This document shows positions 42,325-51,766 of a DNA stretch of 64,000 nt, in pieces; within the stretch, counting starts at the first letter, position 1; every line of letters starts with the position of its first letter. The notes under the pieces were generated by a model. That model was not told the DNA's origin. It searched no databases and saw only the letters and a program-made list of their open reading frames with translations. A program made the translations under genes and the position numbers. Source of the DNA: Chitinophagaceae bacterium (GTDB taxonomy: Bacteria > Bacteroidota > Bacteroidia > Chitinophagales > Chitinophagaceae); contig JAEUVO010000003.1 in the NCBI GenBank assembly GCA_016786885.1, positions 1 to 64,000 on the forward strand, read 5' to 3'.

Positions 42325-44271
42325 TTATCTGATCAAAACAAAAGTTCCTTTTTGCTGATGTGGTTTATTTTGTATGTCTTTATAGTCCACCAGGTATATA
42401 AAAACACTCGATGGTTGTACTATACCTTTGTATCTGCCATCCCACCGCTGATTTATAGCTGAACTTCTGAATACTACTTCTCCATTACGGTTGAATATCT
42501 GAAGGCGGTATCCATCCGGCACTTTTCCCAATGGGCCGAAATAATCATTTAACCCGTCGCCATTAGGGGTGAAACCTGTAGGTATATTAACCAGCGCATC
42601 GTTCAGTACCACTACGGTAAACTGATCTGAAACCTGGCAACCATCAGGGGAACGATTAATAGCAGTGTAAACGGTAGTTGTTTGCGGTGTAGCAACCGGA
42701 TCAGTGCAGTTGGTGCAACTCAAGGTAGAATGAGAATTCCAGGTAATTGTTCCATTACCATTGGCATGAAGTGTAACACTTTGCCCGATAAATATAGTGT
42801 CTGATGTTCTTACGCTATCAAACGGCCCGCTTAGCGGCACAGGATTGTACCGTACAAAAGCAGAATCATAACCGCAAATGTCAGGTATTGTGTCCTGGAA
42901 GGGAGTAAAACTATTAATATTACATACAGCTGAATCACGGGAAAGTATCTCTGGTATCTTTAGCTTTATAACTGCGAAGTCTGCATCACCCTGTGCATTG
43001 CTGAAATCGCCATCGCCTGATTCTGAATCTCCTGCCAGATAATATTCGTTTCTTACAGGATTTCTTATCATGAATCGCAAATGGTCATTATCGCTGCCAC
43101 CCCAATTTCTTTTCCATAACACATCACCAGAAGGACTAAGTTTTATTGTCCAGAAATCACCTTCACCTAATGCACCGGTTACATCACCATCATCAGAATA
43201 CGTAACACCGCCAATTATATAGCTGCTGTCCCTGTCTGTAATTATTGTTTTAGCATATTCGGCATCTGTACCTCCTAATACTTTTTGCCAGTTTAACCGG
43301 CCCCGCTGATCCACGTTGATGACCCAATAATCCTGGCTTCCTTTGGCACCGCTTACATCTCCATCAGTAGAGGTCGTGTATCCGGCCAATGTCAATGATC
43401 CATTAGCTCCTTTTGACATACAGTAGGCCACATCATTTTGGGAGCCACCATAAATTTTGCTAAGTACTTTGTTCCCGCCGGCATCGATGGCTAATAACCA
43501 AACATCATAGTTTTTCTGATTGGGGGGAATATCACCGTCAACCGAATTCGTAAATCCTGCTATGAATGTTGTTCCATTGATGACTTCAATATCAAACAGT
43601 TCTTCATTCTTGCTTCCGCCATAACATCTGCTCCACTGCAGCACACCTCCTGCATTTATTTTCATCAACACTCCATCGGTGTAGGTACCTGTACTGTGGT
43701 TGCCTCTTATATCACCATCATTGGAAGAGGATGAAGCAGCAATCAGAAAGCCACCATCTGTTGTAGATGCAATGTGATTGCCGATATCAAGCCCGGTACC
43801 GCCATATCTTTTTTGCCATTCCAGGTTACCAGATGCAGATAGTTTAAGCAACCAGATATCTTTTGTGCCGCCGTAACCATTTATCACACCACCATCGGTA
43901 GAATTGGTTTCGCCCAGTACCATATATCCTCCATCTGATGTTTGCAGAATATCTCTTGCACTTTCGTAACCCGTACCACCAAATGATCTTTCCCATTGAA
44001 TGTTCCCGCATTGATCCAGTTTTAATACCCACAGGTCCCAATATTCACGGTTGGGCTGTGGACTTACATCACCACCTCTTGAATCTGTGTAACCGGCAAC
44101 GATAGTGCCGCCATCAGTAGTAAATTTTATTGAGTAGGGAATATCAACATCAGCGCCTCCATAATGTCTTGACCATTGCTGGGGAGGAACTTGTGCCTTC
44201 ATACCTAAAGGCGTTAGCAGGAGTACAAGGGCAATAAGCAGGGATGTTTTTCTCACAAGTTGGCGTTTCAT
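42325..44271 (-). CDS. Secreted repeat protein with CHU_C (gliding-motility-associated) sorting domain
   Basis: From the ATG at 44271 the 648-residue product has a Sec signal (ending GMKAQ). It then has about eight repeats of roughly 50 residues with the frame G-G-x-x-x-D-x-x-x-S-x-x-x-x-x-D-G-G-x-x-x-x-G-x-T-x-S-x-D-G-D and (D/Y)-x-W-(V/L)-(L/V)-K-L, forming a propeller of the Delta-60-like kind. An Ig/PKD-like part (about 500-560, FIGQSVTLHANGNGTITW) leads to a CHU_C domain (IPTGFTPNGDGLNDYF, IFNRNGEVVFRS, WDGRYKG). This C-terminus directs T9SS export and surface attachment. It heads the minus-strand run with the DUF1800 and DUF1501 genes. Confidence 0.87.
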   Translation of the reverse strand: MKRQLVRKTSLLIALVLLLTPLGMKAQVPPQQWSRHYGGADVDIPYSIKFTTDGGTIVAGYTDSRGGDVSPQPNREYWDLWVLKLDQCGNIQWERSFGGTGYESARDILQTSDGGYMVLGETNSTDGGVINGYGGTKDIWLLKLSASGNLEWQKRYGGTGLDIGNHIASTTDGGFLIAASSSSNDGDIRGNHSTGTYTDGVLMKINAGGVLQWSRCYGGSKNEELFDIEVINGTTFIAGFTNSVDGDIPPNQKNYDVWLLAIDAGGNKVLSKIYGGSQNDVAYCMSKGANGSLTLAGYTTSTDGDVSGAKGSQDYWVINVDQRGRLNWQKVLGGTDAEYAKTIITDRDSSYIIGGVTYSDDGDVTGALGEGDFWTIKLSPSGDVLWKRNWGGSDNDHLRFMIRNPVRNEYYLAGDSESGDGDFSNAQGDADFAVIKLKIPEILSRDSAVCNINSFTPFQDTIPDICGYDSAFVRYNPVPLSGPFDSVRTSDTIFIGQSVTLHANGNGTITWNSHSTLSCTNCTDPVATPQTTTVYTAINRSPDGCQVSDQFTVVVLNDALVNIPTGFTPNGDGLNDYFGPLGKVPDGYRLQIFNRNGEVVFRSSAINQRWDGRYKGIVQPSSVFIYLVDYKDIQNKPHQQKGTFVLIR

Positions 44272-44359
44272 AGAATTATAATCCGCTATCCGTTGCAAGT
44301 ATTATGCTAAAACGTAAGTTCTGAGGATAAGTTTTTACGATTATGGGATGAATTTTTAC

Positions 44360-45004
44360 TCAGCGTTTTTCCTGTCCGTAATACCTGCAGGCTTTTTGTA
44401 TACCACACTGATCGCATTTGGGGTTCCTTGCCAGGCAGATATACCTGCCATGAAGAATAAGCCAGTGATGCGCTTTATGAACCAGTTCTTCAGGAATATT
44501 TTTGATAAGCTCTCTTTCCACTGCTAAAGGAGTAGTTGCTGTTTGCGGAACCAGGCCTATTCTTTTACTCACCCGGAAAACATGGGTGTCAACTGCCATA
44601 TTTGGTTGCTGGTCTATAACCGAAGTAATAACATTGGCTGTTTTTCGTCCTACACCGGGAAGTTGAATCAATTCATCAACTGTCATGGGTATTTTTCCAT
44701 TGAATTCTTTTACAACTTTATTTGCCATCCCAATAAGATGTTTGGTTTTGTTATTAGGATAAGAAATACTTTTTACCAGCGGGAATAATTCATCAAAAGT
44801 GGCTTTTGATAAGGATTGAACAGTAGGGTAGATTTCAAAAATGGCTGGTGTTGTTATATTCACCCGTTTATCCGTGCATTGGGCTGATAAAATTACTGCG
44901 ACTAATAGTTGATATGGGCTATCGTATAACAATTCTGTTTCTGCTTCGGGGACATGCAGTTGAAAGTAGTTAATGACAAAAGTGTATCGTTCTTTGCGGG
45001 TCAT
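44360..45004 (-). CDS. nth: Endonuclease III
   Basis: The 214-residue protein has the helix-hairpin-helix LPGVGRKTANVI with the catalytic Lys (GRKTA), the catalytic Asp in AVDTHVFRVSKR, and a C-terminal [4Fe-4S] motif C-x6-C-x2-C-x5-C (CLARNPKCDQCGIQKAC). This is a bifunctional DNA glycosylase/AP lyase that removes oxidised pyrimidines in base-excision repair. Length matches the family. It follows a minus-strand terminator at 45052-45079, so it should have its own promoter in the 45-105 bp upstream. Confidence 0.95.
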   Translation of the reverse strand: MTRKERYTFVINYFQLHVPEAETELLYDSPYQLLVAVILSAQCTDKRVNITTPAIFEIYPTVQSLSKATFDELFPLVKSISYPNNKTKHLIGMANKVVKEFNGKIPMTVDELIQLPGVGRKTANVITSVIDQQPNMAVDTHVFRVSKRIGLVPQTATTPLAVERELIKNIPEELVHKAHHWLILHGRYICLARNPKCDQCGIQKACRYYGQEKR

Positions 45005-45051
45005 ACCGCAAGATAGGGGGAAGGTGAATGCGAACAGAGTGCCTTTTGCAT

Positions 45052-45079
45052 AAAAAAAGCATCCGCAACGGCGAATGCT
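45052..45079 (-). terminator. Rho-independent terminator, minus strand
   Basis: On the minus strand AGCATTCGCC, loop GT, TGCGGATGCT forms a GC-rich stem followed directly by TTTTTTTA. It ends the small-gene transcript at 45106-45339. Confidence 0.8.
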
Positions 45080-45105
45080 AAATACGTTTGAGCAGAGGAA
45101 CTGGT

Positions 45106-45339
45106 TTACTGAACTTCCTGTGCAGCCTGTTCCCTCGCATGGTTCAGTACATTCAATACAACTTCAGTACGGGGAGATTCAGTGATCTTGTCAAGACGCT
45201 GCATGGAGGCTTTTAATACACTAAGTTTTTCACGAAGCGTCCAGTCTTTTTCCAACGCCTTTTCAATAGCTAATGTTTTTTTAGATGATGTTTCTTTGTA
45301 GAGATACAGTAAAAGGTCCTCAGGAGTAAAATTTGTCAT
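45106..45339 (-). CDS. Small conserved-looking hypothetical protein
   Basis: The 77-residue, mostly helical protein has no signal peptide or Cys. It begins TNFTPEDLLLYLYKETSSKKTLAIEKAL and continues with a heptad-like helix (LREKLSVLKASMQRLDKI). The shape is that of short anti-sigma-like or adaptor N-terminal domains, but no zinc site is present and I do not recognise a family. It lies between the FtsB/DivIC-like gene and nth on the same strand and is followed by a clear terminator, which supports it as a real gene. Confidence 0.6.
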   Translation of the reverse strand: MTNFTPEDLLLYLYKETSSKKTLAIEKALEKDWTLREKLSVLKASMQRLDKITESPRTEVVLNVLNHAREQAAQEVQ

Positions 45340-45452
45340 TTGGCAAACCGATTAATTTGTCCAGAAATTAGATGTTGTCCGTTTGGTAGCTGAGATATAA
45401 TAAATGTCCGTGATATTAACGGGGACGGGGTTGCCTTATTGTGCTATAATCG

Positions 45453-45767
45453 CTAATTCTTTACTTTATCGGGTTTTTCCGATACCAGGAAGAGCTCCTC
45501 ATTATCCCGTTTCATAAGGTATTTCTCCCGGGCATATTTTTCCAGAGTAGCCGGATTAGTCTTAAGTGCCTCTAATTCTTTTCGTTCGGCAGTTATTTGG
45601 GTGGTATAATACTGTTTATTTTGCTGCAACTCTTTGAGTTCCTTACGGCGATCCAATTGGGTAAAAAAGTCATTTTTATCCAGAAAAAGGACGACAACGC
45701 AAAAAGCAGCAAAAGAAATGAAGTATTTGTTTCTGATCCAGGAGGGGATATGGGTTAGTAGTTTCAT
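45453..45767 (-). CDS. FtsB/DivIC-family septum formation protein
   Basis: The 104-residue bitopic protein has one N-terminal transmembrane segment (YFISFAAFCVVVLFL), a coiled coil (LKELQQNKQYYTTQITAERKELEAL) and the closing block TLEKYAREKYLMKRDNEELFLV. The last corresponds to the conserved 'E..AR..y.m..p.E.v..v' motif of FtsB/DivIC. It would act with FtsL and FtsQ in the divisome. It is 75 bp downstream of eno on the same strand, an arrangement also known for ftsB and eno in other bacteria. Confidence 0.85.
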   Translation of the reverse strand: MKLLTHIPSWIRNKYFISFAAFCVVVLFLDKNDFFTQLDRRKELKELQQNKQYYTTQITAERKELEALKTNPATLEKYAREKYLMKRDNEELFLVSEKPDKVKN

Positions 45768-45842
45768 AATATCGGAGTTCTTATCTCGAAGTCAGAAACC
45801 GGAAAGAAAACCTTTCAGATTTCTGACATCCGGCTTCTTTAT

Positions 45843-47147
<1,305 letters not shown>

Positions 47148-47435
47148 TTAAGATTTATAATTATTGTGCACTTCTTCCTTTTTCCCGGGTCTGTTAAGTA
47201 TGTATATAATAGTGAAAATTAAAAGCCCGCCTGTTACCAGCATGATTGTTGAATCTGAAATCATCCGGTTAAATTTTTTCTCTTCTGCTTTTACATCCAC
47301 ACCCTGTTCCTTTAATTCTTCATAAACGTAAGATTGATGACGAAGGTCTATTTTACCTTTTATATAGCCATAAGTACCCTGTACAATCAACCATATTCCA
47401 CCCATTATTAAAACAGTGATGAGTGTGGATTTCAT
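47148..47435 (-). CDS. Small two-helix membrane protein
   Basis: The 95-residue protein has an N-terminal hydrophobic helix (STLITVLIMGGIWLIVQGTYGYI), a charged middle (ELKEQGVDVKAEEKKFNRM) and a second hydrophobic helix (STIMLVTGGLLIFTIIYIL) before a polar tail. No family recognised. It lies 15 bp upstream of eno and 54 bp downstream of gldA on the same strand, so it is probably part of that transcript. Confidence 0.65.
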   Translation of the reverse strand: MKSTLITVLIMGGIWLIVQGTYGYIKGKIDLRHQSYVYEELKEQGVDVKAEEKKFNRMISDSTIMLVTGGLLIFTIIYILNRPGKKEEVHNNYKS

Positions 47436-47489
47436 TATTTTAATATTTTTCTGCTATTGCCCCGGCTTTATTAAAATAAAGCGGCATTA

Positions 47490-48392
47490 TTAGTTTGTCA
47501 GAGCTTTAAAAATCTCCTCTAAACTTTGGTTTTCGCTTTGCAAAGAAACGATGTTGAAGTTGTGCTGCAAAGACAACTCCATAATTTGTTTGCGTAACTG
47601 ATCAGAATCATGTGTGGCTAACTGCCAGTTGTTCGTATCGGTTTTCCTGATACTGGTAGCGGCAGGGAGTTTTTCCAGTAATTGAGCATCTACTGCTTCT
47701 TTAAAAGAAACTTTCACAATATTGGAAGAAGATGCTTTTCTGAGGTCACTCAATTTATCATCTGCCACCAGGCTTCCTTTATTAATGATTATTACCCTGT
47801 CGCATATGGCCTCCACTTCCTGTAAAATATGGGAAGAGAATAAAACGGTCTTATTCTTTCCTTGTTGTTTTATTACTTCCCGTATTTCTATGATTTGGTT
47901 GGGGTCAAGTCCTGAAGTTGGTTCATCCAGTATCAATACTTCAGGGTCGTGTATCAACGCGGCAGCGAGGCCTACCCTTTGTTTATATCCTTTTGATAGC
48001 TGACCGATCTTTTTCTTTGCTTCAATCGTAAGCCCGACTATTTCAATTACTTTTTCAACAGCTTCCTTTTTGTTACTGATCTTGTGCAATTCGGCCACAA
48101 ACCCCAGGTATTCTCTTACATACATATCATAATAAAGAGCATTTAACTCCGGCAGGTAACCTATTTTCTTTTTGGTCTCAAGTGGTTCATCGGCTACATT
48201 GATATCGCATACATGGGCTTCTCCGCTGGTTTGTTGCAGATAGCCGGTTATGATTTTCATTGTGGTGGATTTTCCTGCACCGTTCGGTCCCAGGAAGCCA
48301 ACAATCTCACCTTTGTTTACTTTAAATGAAATATTATTAACAGCTTTTTGTTCGCCGTATTCTTTAAGAAGATTTTTTACTTCGATTGACAT
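47490..48392 (-). CDS. gldA: Gliding-motility-type ABC transporter ATP-binding protein (GldA-like)
   Basis: The 300-residue ABC ATPase has Walker A GPNGAGKST, Q-loop region GYLPELNALYYDMYVREYL, signature LSKGYKQRVGLAAAL, Walker B VLILDEPTSGLDP and switch His in SSHILQEVEAI. The 'LPE.N.LY.DM.V.EYL' stretch and the C-terminal 80 residues match the GldA subgroup, the ATPase paired with GldF and GldG. The permease genes are not adjacent here. In gliding bacteria it is tied to motility and surface protein export, but a general ABC export role is also possible. Confidence 0.85.
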   Translation of the reverse strand: MSIEVKNLLKEYGEQKAVNNISFKVNKGEIVGFLGPNGAGKSTTMKIITGYLQQTSGEAHVCDINVADEPLETKKKIGYLPELNALYYDMYVREYLGFVAELHKISNKKEAVEKVIEIVGLTIEAKKKIGQLSKGYKQRVGLAAALIHDPEVLILDEPTSGLDPNQIIEIREVIKQQGKNKTVLFSSHILQEVEAICDRVIIINKGSLVADDKLSDLRKASSSNIVKVSFKEAVDAQLLEKLPAATSIRKTDTNNWQLATHDSDQLRKQIMELSLQHNFNIVSLQSENQSLEEIFKALTN

Positions 48393-48466
48393 ATTGCAAA
48401 CCTACACCAAAACCTTAAAATAGATGAACTGGATCACTGAAACTTATTTCATTATTTTTACAGACC

Positions 48467-49747
48467 ATGGTTACAATAATTTCTCTGATATTTATTATTG
48501 GTTATGCCGCTATTGCTCTCGAGCATCCAATAAGAATAAACAAGGCGGCCACGGCACTTATTACAGGTGTGTTGTGTTGGAGTGTTTTCGCTGTTTCCGC
48601 ACCAGATAAGCATATTCCCGCCCATCTTCTTACTGAGTATCTTGGTGAAGTAGCCGGAATTTTGTTTTTTTTATTGGGAGCCATGACCATAGTTGAATTG
48701 ATAGATGCACACGACGGATTTGAAGTGATTACCAGCCGTATCCAAACTACCAGTAAAAAGAAATTAGTGTGGGTGATCGGTTTTTTAGCCTTTTTCCTGT
48801 CTGCTGTGCTGGATAACCTTACTACTACTATTGTAATGATTTCTCTGTTGCGTACTACTATTCCTGAAAAGAAAGACAGGTTGCTTTTCGCAGGACTGGT
48901 TATTATAGCTGCAAATGCAGGAGGAGCATGGAGCCCTATTGGCGATGTTACCACAACTATGTTATGGATCGGCGGGCAAATTTCTGCAGGGAATATTATT
49001 ATACAAACTATTCTTCCGAGCCTTGCTTGTTTTTTTGTGCCGGCATTACTTATTACCCGCCAATTAAAAGGCAATTTTCAATTTCCAGATAAAATTACAG
49101 GGAGCAGGAATCTTAGTGCAAGCAAAGACAGGAACACAGTATTTTGGGTGGGTATTTTAAGCCTTTTATTCGTTCCGGTTTTTAAAACCATTACTCACTT
49201 ACCGCCTTATATGGGTGTCTTGCTTGGACTGGGTGTGATGTGGGTAGTTACAGAAATGATCCATAGTGAGAAAGATGAAGCAGAGAAAGGTCTGTTTTCT
49301 GTGAACCATGCATTACGGAAGATCGATACACCAAGTATATTGTTTTTCCTGGGCATTCTGTTAAGTATCGCTGCCCTGCAGGCCACTGGCATATTGTCTG
49401 ATCTTGCCGGTTGGATGAATAGTTCTATTGGCAACATCAAAATTATCACTGTTTTGATTGGATTATTGTCAGCAATAGTGGATAATGTGCCATTGGTCGC
49501 CGCCGCACAGGGTATGTATAGCCTGGAACAATATCCAACTGATCACTATTTCTGGGAATTTCTTGCCTATTGTGCCGGCACAGGGGGTAGTATACTAATT
49601 ATAGGCTCTGCTGCAGGTGTGGCAGCTATGGGATTAGAAAAAATAGAATTTTTTTGGTATCTAAAAAAAATTGGGTGGTTAGCATTATTGGGTTATCTGG
49701 CGGGTGCAGGAGTTTACCTGTTACAGCTTTATTTAACCCATGGTTGA
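48467..49747 (+). CDS. nhaD: NhaD-type Na+/H+ antiporter
   Basis: The 426-residue polytopic protein begins VTIISLIFIIGYAAIALEHPIRINKAATALITG, a recognisable NhaD opening. It contains the ion-transporter motifs AVLDNLTTTIVMISLLR, ANAGGAWSPIGDVTTTMLW, SAIVDNVPLVAAAQGMY and GTGGSILIIGSAAGVAAMG. The paired half-helix repeats ('DN(L/V)' and 'G...SPIGD / G.GGS') are typical of the IT superfamily. It exchanges Na+ (or Li+) for H+ across the inner membrane. It is convergent with the first carbonic anhydrase gene, 5 bp apart, and stands at the head of the ion/carbon locus. Confidence 0.9.
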   Translation: MVTIISLIFIIGYAAIALEHPIRINKAATALITGVLCWSVFAVSAPDKHIPAHLLTEYLGEVAGILFFLLGAMTIVELIDAHDGFEVITSRIQTTSKKKLVWVIGFLAFFLSAVLDNLTTTIVMISLLRTTIPEKKDRLLFAGLVIIAANAGGAWSPIGDVTTTMLWIGGQISAGNIIIQTILPSLACFFVPALLITRQLKGNFQFPDKITGSRNLSASKDRNTVFWVGILSLLFVPVFKTITHLPPYMGVLLGLGVMWVVTEMIHSEKDEAEKGLFSVNHALRKIDTPSILFFLGILLSIAALQATGILSDLAGWMNSSIGNIKIITVLIGLLSAIVDNVPLVAAAQGMYSLEQYPTDHYFWEFLAYCAGTGGSILIIGSAAGVAAMGLEKIEFFWYLKKIGWLALLGYLAGAGVYLLQLYLTHG

Positions 49748-49752
49748 TTTTT

Positions 49753-50388
49753 TCACAGGTCTTCAAATTCATAAAGCGGGTCAATATCTGTACCTGCTTT
49801 CATTTCCACAATAGGTTTTATTAAACCATCATGGAGGTCATACACCCATCCATGCAGATCGGGACGTTGTTCAGTACTCCATGCTCTCTGAATGAGAGCG
49901 GTTTTTGCAAGGTTAAAGACCTGTTCTTTCACATTTAATTCTACCATCCTGTTTACCCTTTTTTCTTCATCAGTTATACTTTCCAGTTCTTTGCGATGTA
50001 TTCGATAGATGTCTTTTATGTTTCGCAGCCACATATTAAGTACCTGGTTAAAATCTTCATTAGACATAGCTGCCTTTATACCGCCGCAACCATAATGACC
50101 ACAAACAACCACATGTTTTATTTTGAGATGATTGACGGCATAATCAACCACACTCATCAGATTCACATCTGTATTTACAACAAGATTGGCCACATTGCGG
50201 TGAATAAATATTTCTCCAGGCTCTGTTTGGGTTATTTGATCAGGTGGCACCCTGCTGTCACTACAACCGATCCAGAGAAATTCAGGAGTTTGAACATGAA
50301 GTAATCGTTCAAAAAAGCCGGGATCTTCTGCCAGCTTTCTGGCGGCCCAGTGCCTGTTATCATTTAATAATACTTCGTATGGCTTCAT
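49753..50388 (-). CDS. can: Beta-carbonic anhydrase (Can/YadF type)
   Basis: The 211-residue enzyme has zinc ligands C42, H98 and C101 with D44-R46 (GCSDSRVPPD and CGHYGCGGIKAA), at the same residue numbers as the Escherichia coli enzyme. EIFIHRNVANLV supplies the dimer and active-site pocket. It interconverts CO2 and bicarbonate in the cytosol. It is transcribed opposite to its neighbours, so it is regulated apart from the second carbonic anhydrase at 51087. Confidence 0.95.
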   Translation of the reverse strand: MKPYEVLLNDNRHWAARKLAEDPGFFERLLHVQTPEFLWIGCSDSRVPPDQITQTEPGEIFIHRNVANLVVNTDVNLMSVVDYAVNHLKIKHVVVCGHYGCGGIKAAMSNEDFNQVLNMWLRNIKDIYRIHRKELESITDEEKRVNRMVELNVKEQVFNLAKTALIQRAWSTEQRPDLHGWVYDLHDGLIKPIVEMKAGTDIDPLYEFEDL

Positions 50389-50605
50389 GCGCAGGATTTT
50401 AGAGGGTAAAAATAGCTTATAATCTATCGGAAAATGAATATAACCGGTTACCTAAATAACTGGTAATAAATTGTTTTTAAAAAAATGACAAAAAACTTAA
50501 ACAATTTCAGATTTGCCCTGTTAATTTTACCGCCTTGGAGCATTAATATATAGAATGGCTTTACTTGGCTGACAAAATACAAAGTATTATATTACAGCGC
50601 TTTTA

Positions 50606-50977
50606 ATGACGAAGAATCAAGGTATATATAACCTCTACCACGGTGTATCAGCTGTCTTAATGATAGTGGCCTTGCTATGGCTCACCATAAGCACTCCTTT
50701 TGTATTTAGCAGCCAGCAAGAATCAGCGAAACATCATAAAATGGCTGATTCGGGATCCCCTCTTGCAGCCAATGAGGAGGAAGCTGCAAACCCTTTCGGA
50801 AACACTACAGAGGAAAAAAATCCCAACAGCTCCTCTTTTTCTGAAGAATACCTGCATGATCATCATCATAGTGATCATTTCATGTCTGTGATACTGCGGT
50901 ATCATAAATGCGAGAATAGCGACACATACGTTGCGTATCATGGCGAGCTTCATGTTCCGCCCCCCAATGCTGCATAG
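50606..50977 (+). CDS. Small membrane-anchored His-rich protein upstream of the DAB operon
   Basis: The 123-residue product has an N-terminal hydrophobic helix (VSAVLMIVALLWLTISTPFVF), which may be an uncleaved signal. The extracytoplasmic part is acidic (NEEEAANPFGNTTEEKNP) and then His-rich (EEYLHDHHHSDHF). It ends YVAYHGELHVPPPN. I recognise no characterised family, though I recall proteins of this wording in Bacteroidota. The His cluster could bind metal, possibly zinc for the carbonic anhydrases, but that is a guess. A terminator-like hairpin separates it from the operon. Confidence 0.6.
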   Translation: MTKNQGIYNLYHGVSAVLMIVALLWLTISTPFVFSSQQESAKHHKMADSGSPLAANEEEAANPFGNTTEEKNPNSSSFSEEYLHDHHHSDHFMSVILRYHKCENSDTYVAYHGELHVPPPNAA

Positions 50978-50999
50978 TTTGATCTCACCCATTTTACAA

Positions 51000-51033
51000 A
51001 GGCTTTATTAAAGCCTGTTTACCTATTTTTTTA
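51000..51033 (+). terminator. Hairpin with T-run before the carbonic anhydrase-DAB operon
   Basis: AGGCTTTA (51000-51007) and TAAAGCCT (51009-51016) pair; a 6-bp stem with a 5-base loop is realistic. GTTTACCTATTTTTTTATT follows. It probably ends transcription of the small His-rich gene. Just beyond it AACAACAGTGTTGTT (51036-51050) is a perfect 6-3-6 inverted repeat in the operon's control region. Confidence 0.6.
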
Positions 51034-51086
51034 TTAACAACAGTGTTGTTACAATCTGTAGCAACCTATATCAAATTATTTACCTG

Positions 51087-51743
51087 ATGAGAAAACATTC
51101 AAAAGAATATTTGGAAAACCTTACTCCGTATAAGTGTTACGAAATACTGGTTGAAGGGAACAAACGGTTTGTCAATAACCTGAATAATGATCATGATCAC
51201 CTCGAGATGATAAATGAAACAAGAGAGGGACAACATCCCTTTGCAGTAATATTAAGTTGCATGGATTCCCGTACATCTGTGGAACTGATATTTGACCAGG
51301 GTCTTGGCGACCTGTTCAGCGTTCGTGTGGCAGGTAATATTGTGAATAACGATATACTGGCCAGTATCGAATATGCTGTAAAGTACGTAGGCTCAAAAAT
51401 ATTAGTGGTATTGGGGCATACGGAATGCGGCGCCATTAAGAGTGCAAAGCAAGGTGTTAAAGATGGGCATATAACAGACCTGCTCAAACGAATTCAACCT
51501 TCTATCAGTAAAGCTATGCTGAAGGATGACAAAGAGCATCTTTTTCATGATAATGTTGCGTACGCTAATGTAGAAAACAGTCTTGAGGAGATTTTAACCC
51601 GCAGTGAAATAGTGAAACAAATGTTTGAGAAAGGGGAAATTGGCCTTGTAGGCGGGATTTACAATATTGAAAATGGCGAGGTAGATTTCTTTAAAAACCT
51701 TACGAAAAAGAAAAAAGCTGATAAACAATTAACTAACGTTTAA
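51087..51743 (+). CDS. Beta-carbonic anhydrase, second type
   Basis: The 218-residue enzyme has zinc ligands C58 (LSCMDSR, with D60-R62), H111 and C114 (LGHTECGAIK). FVNNLNNDHDH and FSVRVAGNIVNNDILASIEYAV are typical of the plant-like beta branch. It differs clearly from the Can-type enzyme next door. It is the first gene of a tight operon: SulP starts 23 bp later, then DabA 8 bp and DabB 7 bp after that. This location suggests a role in supplying or using the bicarbonate moved by those transporters. Confidence 0.93.
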   Translation: MRKHSKEYLENLTPYKCYEILVEGNKRFVNNLNNDHDHLEMINETREGQHPFAVILSCMDSRTSVELIFDQGLGDLFSVRVAGNIVNNDILASIEYAVKYVGSKILVVLGHTECGAIKSAKQGVKDGHITDLLKRIQPSISKAMLKDDKEHLFHDNVAYANVENSLEEILTRSEIVKQMFEKGEIGLVGGIYNIENGEVDFFKNLTKKKKADKQLTNV

Positions 51744-51766
51744 ATAGTAAAAGAATCAGAAGTAAG

